Of a stretch of DNA of 64,000 nt, positions 12,097-22,772 are shown piece after piece. This DNA comes from Solanum dulcamara (Eukaryota > Streptophyta > Magnoliopsida > Solanales > Solanaceae). How positions within the stretch are numbered: position 1 is the stretch's first letter; the number at the start of each line of letters is the position of its first letter. Below the pieces are notes generated by a model. That model searched no databases, was not told where the DNA came from, and saw only the letters and a list, made by a program, of their open reading frames with translations. The position numbers and the translations under genes were made by a program. The stretch is taken from positions 53,763,501-53,827,500 of the forward strand of contig NC_077243.1 of the NCBI RefSeq assembly GCF_947179165.1, given 5' to 3'.

Positions 12097-13579
12097 CCTA
12101 CGTAAACCTAGAGAGTTAATAAGTTTATCAAATAAGTGTCTAGATATGGCCTTTGTAAAAGGATCAGCTAACATTTCTCGAACAGGAATGTATTATAAAT
12201 TCACTTCTCCACTTGCTACCATGTGTCTTAAAAGTTATATTTGATATCAATATGTTTGGTTTTAGTATGATACTTAGGATCCTTTGTATATGCGATAGTC
12301 GCCTGAATGTTGCAATATAAAATCATGCGATCCTTAGAATTTTTTACAATATTCAAATGCTCAAAGAATATCTTTAATGAAACAGCTTCTTGCACTGAAG
12401 ATGCACAAGGTACGAATTCAGATTCCATGGTTGAAAGAGTTGTGCATATTTGTTTCTTACCTTTCCATGAAATTGTACCACCATTAAGTAAGAAAGCATA
12501 ACTTGAAGTGGATTTTCCATCATTCCGGTCACCAGCCCAATCAACATCTGTGTAGCCTCTCAAGAGTAAATTAGATCCACTATAGTATAGTGAATAATCT
12601 GCAGTTTCCTTTGAAAGCCGTGACTTGATAGTTTTAACATACTCCAAATCATCCCTGGCTAACAAAATATCATCCACGTAAAGAGAAAGAATTAAAAACT
12701 TTCTATTGGACCTTTTCACATAGATTTAATGATCTTCATCGATCATCGTGAAATTAAATGAAATCACTTCTTTGTAAAATCTCAAGTACCACTTCCTTGA
12801 AGATTTCTTTAGGCCGTAAATTGATCTTTTTAATTTGCAAATTTTGTTTTCTTAGCCTCTAATAATGAAACCTACATTTGTTCCATGTAGATTTCCCAGT
12901 TTAATTCTCCATTGAGAAAAGCAGTCTTCACATCCATTTCACGTAATTCTAGACCTAAACGTGCAATGATAGCGAAAAGTAATCTTATAGAGGTAAATTT
13001 CACAACTAGTAAAAACGTTTCCTCATAATCTATTCCAACTTCTTGAGTAAAACCTTTTTCCAACAATTGTGCTTTGTGTCTATCTATTGACCCATCAGAT
13101 TTGTGTTTAACTTTGAGAATCCATTTGTTCATAATAGCTTTACGTCCCTGAGGAAGGTCAATTAGATTCCAGACTTTGTTGGTTTTCATGGATTCTAATT
13201 CTTCTTTCATCGCTTTTAACCATTCATCCCTTTTAGGTCTCGATAAAGCCTCATTTACAGAATTAGGTTGATCCAATTCTTTGGGAGATACTAAGAAAAC
13301 ATAATCCTCAATCTCATAAGATCGTTTAGGTATTCCTTTTGTTTTACTCATACGTAATTGAAGTTCAGATTTTTCCATAGGACTTTGGGATTCAAAACTC
13401 CCACTTGGACCAGGAATCATTTCTTGATCAATTGTCCTATCAAATATGTTCAATAACACTATTTGATCTTCTGGATTCAATATTTCATAAAGAGGCTCTT
13501 TTCTTTTATATACCATTTTTGGGAAAATCATTCTCCAAATATTTGACATTTCATGATTTAATTTCAGTAATACTTCCAT
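12097..13579 (-). pseudogene. Copia reverse transcriptase and RNase H, broken
   Basis: In order on the minus strand: a linker, then the RT start (RPKRDEWLKAMKEELESM; NKVWNLIDLP; DVKTAFLNGEL), a frameshifted stretch at 12870-12720 that still encodes the 'KICKLKRSIYGLK'-like part, then the RT catalytic motif YVDD (about 12670). Next comes an in-frame deletion that removes the RT thumb and connection and joins RLSKE to TADYSLYYSG. RNase H follows (GYTDVDWAGD, TLSTMESEF, KYHTKTKHIDIKY), then a further frameshift before the end (MLADPFTKAISRHLF) at about 12097. These are standard Ty1/copia pol motifs; the order RT after integrase confirms the superfamily. The gene cannot make an active enzyme. Confidence 0.9.
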
Positions 13580-14600
13580 CTTCCAATTCCTTAATGAACA
13601 CTTACCCTTTGGAGCATATCGAGTATCTTATAAAGATACATTTCTTTTCTTTTGGACTTAATTTACCAAACTCACCCAAATGATCATGAATATATGCAAC
13701 ACAATCCCAAGGTCGTAGATCATTCAGGTTTGTTTTATGACCAGTCCAAAGTTCAAAAAGAGTGGAAGACACCGACTTAGAAGCACTTTATTCAATATGT
13801 AGGTTGCAATCAATAATGCATCTCCTAGAAACAAATAGGCAAATTTTTCTGCACCATCGTTGATCTTACCATATCCAATAATGTCTTATTTCTTGTTTTA
13901 CTTACACCATTCTGTTGAAGTGTATAAGAAGTAGTTAGCTATCTGGTAATGCACTTTTCTGTACATAATTTTTTAAATTGTCTTGACAAATATTCACGTC
14001 CTCGGTCGTTTCTTAAAACCTTTATTCTTTTATCTAATTGATTTTCAACTTCATTCATATATCTTTTAAGGCATTCAAATGCTTTGGATTTATGAGAAAT
14101 CAAATAGACATAACCGAATCGCATGAAATTATCAATAAAAGTAATGAAGTATGTGGCACCAAAACTTGCCCTTACATTCATTGGACCACAAATGTCAGAA
14201 TGGATTAATTAGAGAGGGAACTCAGTTCTTTTAGCTTTCCCAAATTGTTTACGTTCAATTTTTCCAGCAAGATAATTTTTACAATTTGGCATATTAATTT
14301 TGGATTAAGAACCTAAAAGTCAGAACATTGCCCACCTGTATCTTGCCCTATATGACCTACTCTTGCATTCCATATAATAACATCAATATCATTATTACTT
14401 GAATAACATGTCATTACACAACAATCAACATAGTAGTCATAAGTTGAAGACTTACAATCATAAATAATAAAACGATCATAACGAAATCCAAAACCATACA
14501 AAATATTATCTAGAGTTATTCTAACACCAATACGACAAACGAATCGAAACCAACATCTAAAATAATTGAGACTGATAATAAATTTCATCTAATCTATGGA
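13580..14600 (-). pseudogene. Copia integrase and GAG-pre-integrase region, broken
   Basis: Minus-strand remnants in order: a GAG-pre-integrase-like stretch (WNARVGHIGQD near 14350), the integrase core (ATYFITFIDNFMRFGYVYL with the first catalytic Asp, then LRNDRGREYLS with the second, near 13985-14170), and the C-terminal 'GDALLIATYILNK' and 'IYDLGIVLHIFMIIW' segments near 13830-13690. Stops and frameshifts break it at least three times. Integrase would join the cDNA to the chromosome. The lineage within copia is not assigned. Confidence 0.85.
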
Positions 14601-15609
14601 GTATATAGGACGTCATGCAACATCAAATATCGGCCACCTTGAAAGTCTAATTTGTAACTTCTTATTACCTTGACTTCAAGTTTAGCATTTTTTCCCACAT
14701 AAATCCATGTGATCCAGGTGAAACTAGACAAAATTCCATAAATGCTTCTCTATCTCGACTCACGTGGTCGGTGGATCCTGAGCTTACAATCTACATAGGA
14801 TGAGATTCAGTTAATAAAGAAGTGCTAGAAACATATAAAGCACTTGGAGATGCATTTAGAAATGCTACATTTTTCAGCTCGGTACATTCAAAAGCAAAAT
14901 GCTCTAATTCTTGGCAATTATAGCACTTCATTTTGCTCTTGTCTCTTTTGTTGAAGAACTATTTTCCTTTGTTGGAATTTGGTTTCTTTTTTTTGTTAGA
15001 GGGTCCTTCGGTTTCCTTACCCTTTTCTTTCCTTTTCCAAGTTTTCTTATGCTTGAAACCTGATGAGTTTGAACCACTAGCTTCAAAACAAAGACATTAT
15101 AAACAAATTTAACAGCACCAAGCCTCTCATCTTCAAGTTCAACATGTCGAGTGACATCACAAAAGGTTTAGATACTTTCATTATGGGTCAAGTTAACCTT
15201 CAAATATTCCCAATTATTAGGAAGAGACTGGATTACTGCCTAAACTTGTTGCTCATCTAAGAGAACGTGACCAGCATACTGAGTTGTGCTATCATATTTG
15301 ACATCACCCCAAGGTGTTGTTTTGATGCTTTGATGATACAACTTTTTGATAGTGTCATACTTGATAGTTAGTTTTCTCAGATGAGTCATAGAATTACCCC
15401 CATATGTTCCTAGTAAGTGTGCCCATATGGTATAAACATTAGGAAATTCTTCACATTCACGAATAAGTTCATCAACCACAGAACTTACAATGATTCCACG
15501 TGCAATGGAATCTGTTCTTTTCCAATCTTTGTAAGCTTTGAGATCTCTTCTATGTAGAGCAGTATTACCCTTTTTAGGTTGACTTAAGACATGGTTTATG
15601 GATTCGAGC
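14601..15609 (-). pseudogene. Copia gag, broken and 5'-truncated
   Basis: From 15609 downward: gag residues around LESINHVLSQPKKGNTALHR, WKRTDSIARGIIVSS and EEFPNVYTIWAHLLGTYGG, then an in-frame stop at about 15240, further gag (SLPNNWEYLKVNLTHNESI), a Lys-rich linker, and an intact CCHC zinc knuckle CYNCQELEHFAFEC near 14930-14890. The N-terminus is missing because the beta LTR begins at 15610. The knuckle binds RNA in this family. Confidence 0.8.
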
Positions 15610-18042
15610 TATCACGACCCAATCCCACAGGCCATGACGGATGCCCGAACTGGACACTCATGTATACCCTTGATAGCTATAAGCAAACCTTTCCCCTATT
15701 TGAGTCACAGTATATAAATATACTAGATAATACCTCAGCCAGCACAGCGATCACGACAGGGGAGAATAGCACCTAAAACATAAACCATATCTGCATGACT
15801 GTACATACATACATACCTATATAACCCCTATACAACCCATACACAGATCTATAGACCTCTAAGAGTATAATTATAACATAAGGCGGGATAGGCCCCTACC
15901 GTACCCGTGAACAAATATATACATGCATTGAGGGTTAGTACTAAAACAAAGCCCCAGTATGATGAAACGCTTTTGAACTGCTGATCGGGATACCTATGCT
16001 GGCGGATCCTCAAGGTGTGACTCTGTATCTTCGGGCATGAACGCAGCCCCCGAAGAGAGGGGGTCAGTACGACATATGTACTGAGTATGCAAAGCATAAC
16101 TGGAAGCATATCTGAAATAAAGAGAGCCAAGGGGTAAATACTTTACTTAACAAAACACTATACCTGTACCTTGTGAATCATAAAAACATGCATGCTCATA
16201 TTATATAATATACCCGACTCTTTCAGGAAATCGATGAATCATAACTATAGGACCATCATCGGGTCTGGTGCCATCACCACCTTATCGCATCACATCATCA
16301 TATATATATATATATACATACGTACCCAACCCTCTAGTGAGGGACTCAATGAGTCATTCATGTTATTACATTATCATTTCCTCATATAGCATACCCGACC
16401 CTTTAGTAAGGGAATCGGTGAGTCATTTATGTCATTGCACTATCATGTCCTCATATAGCATACCCAGCCCTTTAGTGAGGGACTCGGTGGATAATACAGT
16501 GAACTGCGCACGATTACATACTCGGCCCGGAACTCGATGATAGAAGGGTTATGATATACACGAGTAGAGTAGTGAGTAACCATATACAATTTAAACCATC
16601 ATTAGAGACTTGTTGAAATAATCAAAATGAACTATCATTCAAAAATTAAGACAATAGCCATAACAAGTACCTTTGGAGTGTCATTATAGTTTGCATCAAA
16701 GTAGCACTTTTGGAATCATCTACTCGTATCAAGGCATAATAAAATATCTTTTGGATGTCCAAAAAATGTCCATCTTAGTGGCTTTGAGAATGGGGGCTTC
16801 CTTGGGATCACATATACTTTGTCTATATGTTTCATAAAGTTCATGCCAAAAGAAAAGAAGATTAACTTTACCTACGTACTACTTCCCAAGGTATAGAAAA
16901 ACTTTAGAAGCCATAGTTCAATTATTGGAAGAGTTCTAGCTTAAAGGAGTGAATAAGAGTCATTCTTTATACCACAACATAAATTATACTAACTTAGGAT
17001 GGTTGGACACTTTCACATGAATTGCGGCAAAAGGACATAAGTTCTAGGAAATTAAAAACGTTAGACACCCTAGTGTACTTAAGAATAAGAGCTTCTTGTA
17101 GACTTTGTGTATTCTTCGTCCGTTGGCTTTCTATGGGTCATTCCAAAAGAAGAAAGAATATAAGCTTTACATACCCTCTACTTTCCCTCATAGAGTCATT
17201 ATATACGTATATCGTACCTGGTCCGTCATGAGCTTGGTATCATAACTTTCTCATTGCTTTACCATACCATCATATAACGTACTCGACCTATGATGGGACT
17301 CAGTGAGTAATCATAGCATTATAACATCGTACTTATGTCAAAGACATATCAAGAGGGAAGAATGGTAGCTTTACATACTTGTGCCAAAACATGCCAAGAG
17401 AAAGCTTCACATACCTTTTCAAGGATTAATTGAAATCCGGCTTGTCTTGATACCTCCTTAACCTATTTGACATGAAAGTAATACTAAGGTTAATAGCCTT
17501 TCACTTTCCAATATTCCACTCTACAACCAAGTACTAATAGGAGTCATTTCCTATTTATTACCCTCAACTAGTTTGTTACTAGTTCCGATGCTACCGAAAA
17601 TCGGGCAGCATTTCCCCAATAAATTCAACATTTCCGAGATTTCGACTCAGCCAAAACATCAATAACCATAAAAACAGCAACAACCAGTAGAATATTTACA
17701 AGTAAATCACTTCAACATTACACAATACAAGCTCCAAACTACGATACCAAAATAGAGATTTTAACTCTTTATTTTGCAAAATCACTAATCATACCAAACG
17801 GAGGATCATGTGTCTGAAACCAGAAGAACTCACTCCCTTTTTAAAACACTTTACATCCCTGCAACACATAACCCAACAGACTGCAACCGCAGCACCACAA
17901 CGACAATACACTACCCGACTTTGGTTTAGCTACTACGACTTTAATTTAGTTTGTTTCTAGCGTCTAGCATCCTTATGCAATTTTTCTACTTCCAAACTTA
18001 TTTAAGATATGTAATATACCCTATAATGATATCATAAACTCC
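15610..18042 (-). mobile_element. Beta-family LTR fragment inside copia
   Basis: Starts TATCACGACCC on the plus strand and matches the complete beta LTRs at 57883-60705 (same orientation) and 49138-52564 (reverse). Shared landmarks include the CCCCCGAAGAGAGGGGG hairpin near 16047, the ~62-bp tandem repeats at 16205-16490, and repeated 'aaaacatgccaagag' blocks near 17390. The match to 57883-60705 stops near 18042 and gypsy integrase of Element III follows, so the last ~850 bases (the promoter end) are lost. Left flank CGAGC lies in copia gag; the target duplication partner is gone. Confidence 0.8.
16205..16495. repeat. Tandem ~62-bp repeats in beta LTR
   Basis: Units around 'CCTTTAGTGAGGGACTCGGTG' recur at about 16212, 16325, 16395 and 16458 with intervening CATTATCATGTCCTCATATAG. 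The corresponding part of the beta LTR at 51690-51900 has a similar set. An (AT)n run sits at 16301-16315. Confidence 0.65.
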
Positions 18043-19600
18043 AACATATGTCTGCATCTAATGCTCGGTCTTCCAGGTATCCTTCTTGACTAGAAAATGC
18101 CTCCAACATACCTTAACCATTAGAATGGCTCTGGAATGCAACTATCAAACATCTCTGGCGAAAATAAAAACTATCTCCTCAATATAGCTCAAATGATCAT
18201 CCAAGTCAATCGCGTCACACTGGATCACATGGGACTCATCTAGAACATATAGGTGTAGCATTGAAACATAAAAAACTAGATGAATAATTGAAAAGGCCGG
18301 AGGCAAAGCTAACTCATATGCAACCTCACCAACTACCCTCAATATCTCAAAAGGACCAATATACCTAGGGCTAAGCTTGACCCTCCTACCAAACCTCATC
18401 ACCCCCTTTATGGGTGATACACGGAGGAATACTCTGTCACCAACAAAAAATCTTAATGGCCGATGCCTACGATTCACATAGTTCCGGTGTTTACTCTGAA
18501 CTGTCTTGAGCCTATCCTGGAGCACCCTCACATAATCTAAGGCCTCTTGAATCATGTCTGTATAGCATGACCTGGGCTCTATAAACTCCAACCAACCAAC
18601 TAGAGAGCAACAATGCCTACCATATAAGGCCTCGAATGGGGCTATCTGAATACTAGAGTGGTAGCTGTTGTTGTACGCAAACATCGCCAAGGGAAAAAAC
18701 TAATCCCGATGACCCCCAAAATTCATAACACAAGCCTACAATATAACCTCGAGAACCTAAATCGTGCACTCTGACTGACCGTTATTCTGTGGGTGAAACG
18801 TTATGCTAAGGTCGATACTGGTATCCAAATCCTCCTGAAAGGTCCTACAAAAAGTAGATTTAAATTGTGGGCCTCGATATGAGATGATGGAAATAGGCAC
18901 ACCATGAAGGCAAACCACCTCCCAAATATAGATACGGGCTAACCTCTCAACACTATAGATAAGGGCTAACCTTCCAATGACCCAAATGCTATCATGACCA
19001 TAGAAAATGTGGGGCAACCCCATAATGAAATCCATGGTGATCCTCTCCCATTTCTAATTAGGAATAGGTGATCTCTCCATCAGGTCTCAAATGCTTGACC
19101 TTAACCTGCTAAAAACTCAAACAACGTAACACATACTCTGCAATATCTCTTCTCATGTTGCTCCACTAGTAGTGTTGCCTCAAGTCATGATACGTGTTAG
19201 CTGTGCCTAGATAGATGGAATACTGGACTCATGGGCCTCACTGAGGATCATCTGAATCAAACCCCCAACTCTCTAAATACAAAGCCGACCACCGAACCTC
19301 AAAACCCAATCTAAGGTAGCTAGGACGTCATCACCTCCCAAAACCCGACCTTAAAAGTGCAAATAAATCCTCATCCTCAAACTGACAGCTGCGAATCTGG
19401 TCCAATAGAGATGACAGAGCCCCCATATAAGCTAACACATATAGGGAATCAGAAATATCAAGTCAAATCTTCCGATTAGCTAACGACCAGATGTCCAAAA
19501 CCAAAGGTTACTCCATTATAGAAAGGAAGGCTTGACTACCCATACTCACCCCCTTCTGGCTCAAGGAGTCTATTACTACATTCGCTTTGCCCGGATGGTA
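18043..19600 (-). pseudogene. Element III gypsy integrase and chromodomain-like tail
   Basis: On the minus strand the integrase core is recognisable from MDFIMGLPHI (19035) through DSIWVIG, LHGVPISIISYRG and FHPQNNGQSECTI, then AYNNSYHSSIQIAPFEALYGR and SPRYIGPFEILRVVGEVAYEL to a tail 'ARDV...VVKVCWRHFLVKKDTWKTE'-like near 18145-18050. That tail resembles the chromodomain-like end of Tekay/Del chromoviruses. The second catalytic Asp of the DDE triad is Tyr (TAT, 18877-18879). The GRLALIYSVERLARIYIWEV stretch has lost part of the usual 'TKSAHFLPVKT' block. The 3' end runs straight into the beta LTR fragment. Confidence 0.85.
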
Positions 19601-20720
19601 GAGAATAGAGAGGTCATATTCCTTCAGGAGTTCAATCCAATGGAGCTGCCTCGAATTAAGATACCTCTGGCTCATAATGTACTAAAGGCTACCATGTTCA
19701 GTGTAAATCTCACATCGAAATCAATATAGGTAGTTCCTCTAAATCTTAAGCACAAAAAGTATTGCCGCCAACTCTAAGTCATGAGTAGGGTAGTTGCACT
19801 CGTGCAACTTAAGCTACCTCAATGCATAAGAAATAACCCGGCTTTGTTGAATTAGTACACGATGAATCCCTCGCCCTCAACTAGAAGAGTCAATATAGGA
19901 GCATTAGTAAGCAACTCCTCTAGCCTCAAAAAGATCCTCTCACACTTCTCTAACCATACAATCGGGACATCCTAGCGAATCAACCAAGTCAGAGGTGCCA
20001 CTATAGTAGACAACCCCTAAACAAAACACCTGTAGTAGCCTTCTAATCCGGCGAAGCTATGAATCTCAGTCACAAAGGTGGGCTTGGACTAATCATGAAT
20101 AGCCTCAAACATTGTCGGATCTACCATAATGCCATCCTTGGACACCACGTACTCCAATAATGCTACAAAATTAAGACAAAACCCGCACTTTGAGAACTTG
20201 GCTTAAAGTTGTTGATCTCTCAAAGTCTGGAGCACTACTTTAAAATATTGCTCATGCTCCTCTTGGCTCCGCGAGTATACCAAAGTGTCATATATAAGGA
20301 CTATGACAAATGAGTCCAAGTACGGCCTAAATACCTGGGTCATCAAATCCATGAATGTGGTAGTGGCGTTAGTCAACCTAAAAGATATCACTAGGAACTC
20401 ATAGGGGCCGTAACGAGTTCTAAAGGAGGTCTTAGAGATGTCTGTTGCCCTAATCCTTAAATAGTGGTAGCCAAATGTCAAATAAATCTTAGAAAATATC
20501 ACGGCACCCTGAAGATGGTCGAATAGGTCATCAATCCTAGGCATGGGATAATAGTTCTTCAACGTCTTCTTGTTCAACTACCTGTCAATGCACATTTGCA
20601 TAGTACCATCTTTCTTCTTAATGAAGAGGATTAGGATACCCCAAGGAGATACACTAGGTCGAATGAATCCCTTATCCAAGAGATTCTACAAGTGAATACT
20701 GAGTTCCTTAAGCTCTATGG
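19601..20720 (-). pseudogene. Element III reverse transcriptase and RNase H, broken
   Basis: The RT core is open at 20577-20203: [52 protein letters not shown] and the catalytic region. The usual FIDD box reads LIYD: the first catalytic Asp is Tyr (20290-20292). The preceding CIDYRQLNK part (20640-20580) and the RNase H domain (about 20200-19700) are present only as frameshifted pieces. The plus-strand ORF at 19532-19729 is antisense to RNase H and is not a gene. Confidence 0.85.
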
Positions 20721-21300
20721 AGGACATACGGTATGGTGGGATAGAAATAGGATGAGTATCCAACTCTAAATCAATAGAAAAATAGATATCGCGATTAGGA
20801 AAGAGGCTAGGCAGATCGGCAGGAAACACATCTGCAAACTCTCAGACAATAAGCACTAAATCAACTGTAGGGCCCTCCCTACTCACATCTCTAACATAAG
20901 ACAAATATGCCAAACACTTGCTAGCCACTAATCTCCAGGCTCGATCAAAAGAGATCACCCCAATCAGCACATGACTAAAAGAGCTCTGCCATACCACCGG
21001 TGGAATACCAGGCATGGCTAAGGTAATGGTCTTGGCATAGCAATCCAACACCGCACGGTGAGGGGATAGCCAGTTCATGCCCAGAATCAAATTTAAATCC
21101 ACCATATCAAGTAAAATGAGATCCATCTAGTGTCACGCCCTTGAATAGATATCACATAAGATCTAAAGATCGATCCACTACTAAAGAATCACCTATAGGG
21201 GTCGAAATACGCAATAACTCCACTAATGGCTCTAGACATATACTTGGTGAGAAAAACAATATACATATATATAAGAATATGTAGAAATGGGCATGGGCTC
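20721..21300 (-). pseudogene. Element III protease/pre-RT region
   Basis: The open stretch 21126-20842 carries LILGMNWLSPHRAVLDCYAK and CLAYLSYVRDVSREGP, typical of the region between protease and RT in Tekay-type gypsy elements. Upstream, 21250-21150 encodes 'STPIGDSLVVDRS'. The protease DTG active site is not seen, so it may be lost. Confidence 0.75.
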
Positions 21301-22740
21301 CTCTACCCTTTGCGTCGGCTATGCCTCTTAATCTGCCTTCCCGAGGACCATTATGATCCTAGCCTGGCCTCCGCCTCTAACTAGAGGTGCTGATGCTGGT
21401 AGAGGTGTACCTGCCTATGGAGTTGGTAAGGCAAGCCTATGTTGAGGGAACTCATGGGACCAATGGTCTAACTCTCTGCACTCATAGCATCCCAGAGCAT
21501 GTCGGTTGAAATCTAGAGGTCGGCCACCTCTACCTGAAGAACCCACCTTGGAACCACCTTGACCCTGACTCAGACCGGCACTAGAACTAATATAACGGTG
21601 TTGATCACCCTCCAATGCTTGAAGAGAGGAATAGAAGGAGAGACTGGACTAACCCGACTAAAATCTCTAGTATGATTTTCATAAGACTATCGGGGTCTAA
21701 ATTAGCGCTCATCATGGCTATCCTAATGCCTAGCCCTCTTACCGCTGCATCTTAGTCCTCGTGAGGGAACTGCTCGATCATGCATGCAAGGTCTACCACC
21801 TCTAGAAACAAGCGGCCAACTGAGACTAATGACTGAGTCTCAGTCCATAGCTAGAGCCTCAATCCCCTAACGAAGCACCTAACTCTCTCCTCCTCTGTAG
21901 GTAATATCATGGAAGCATGCTCGGATAGCTTATAGAATCGGGCTTTATACTCTGATATTATCATGGATCCCTTCTCCAACCGTGAGAACTGATCCCGGAG
22001 CTAATCTCTGATGCTCTTAAGGATAAAATTGGCAAAGAAGGCCTTTGAAAACTTAGCCCAAGTGACCGGTGGAGACCCAGTTGGCCTAGACTCTAGGTAC
22101 GTATGCCACCACTTCTTGGAGAGACCATCCAATTAGTAGGTAGTGAAGTCGGCTCTTCTCAACTCTACTAAACCCATGGTAGGTAGCCTCTTATGGAAAG
22201 TAAGTAGAAAATTATAGGCATCCTCACCCACAGCCCCAAAAAACCTCATCGGTGATAGTCAAAGAACACCCCGAGCATCTTCTTCTCCCATAGTGGCACA
22301 ACACCCTCTAAATCGTCAGGTTGAGCAATTGGCATTGGTGGTTCCTTAACATTTATTATCGCTGGTATAGGCTAGTCCTGTAGTGCTAGAGCGGCTAGAG
22401 ATAGGGCCTAGCGTATGTCCCCAATGGCAGCTAATATCTTGGAGAGCATCGCTTATAGGTATAGAACTGTTGCTGGCTTGGGCAGTGGCTGGGCAAGTCC
22501 CGAGCCCACTGGCTGCTGATGTAATAGAGCTATTGGTGGCTCTACCTCTTGCGTCTGTGCTAGCTATCACTGAAAAAGAGTGGGACAAGTGAGATTTCCA
22601 GAAACCAACAAGACATACTAAACGACAATGACACAAAATAGACATGTTCCTAAAGACATCCAGTAGCCTCTTGAAGATAAGTCATGGATGTCTTTGAGCC
22701 TATCCATAGGATTCTACTAGACATTATCTCTCTACAAGTG
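21301..22740 (-). pseudogene. Element III gag, frameshifted
   Basis: Minus-strand gag with an N-terminal low-complexity start near 22600-22400 (DARGRATNSSITSAAS), a middle domain broken by several frameshifts, and a zinc knuckle near 21490-21430 reading CYECRELDHWSHEF, in which the last Cys of the CCHC motif is replaced. A Gly/Arg-rich segment (SGRGGRPLDF) lies just before the knuckle. Confidence 0.7.
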
Positions 22741-22757
22741 AGACCGGTGAACCTAGG

Positions 22758-22769
22758 GCTCTAATACCA
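22758..22769 (-). other. Primer-binding site, Element III
   Basis: Minus strand reads TGGTATTAGAGC, one change from the canonical initiator tRNA-Met site TGGTATCAGAGC. It lies three bases inside the 5' LTR. Confidence 0.85.
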
Positions 22770-22772
22770 ATT

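Noticed and set aside
19532..19729. Plus-strand 65-codon ORF
   Set aside because: Antisense to the RNase H region of Element III pol.
22383..22592. Plus-strand 69-codon ORF
   Set aside because: Antisense to the start of Element III gag.
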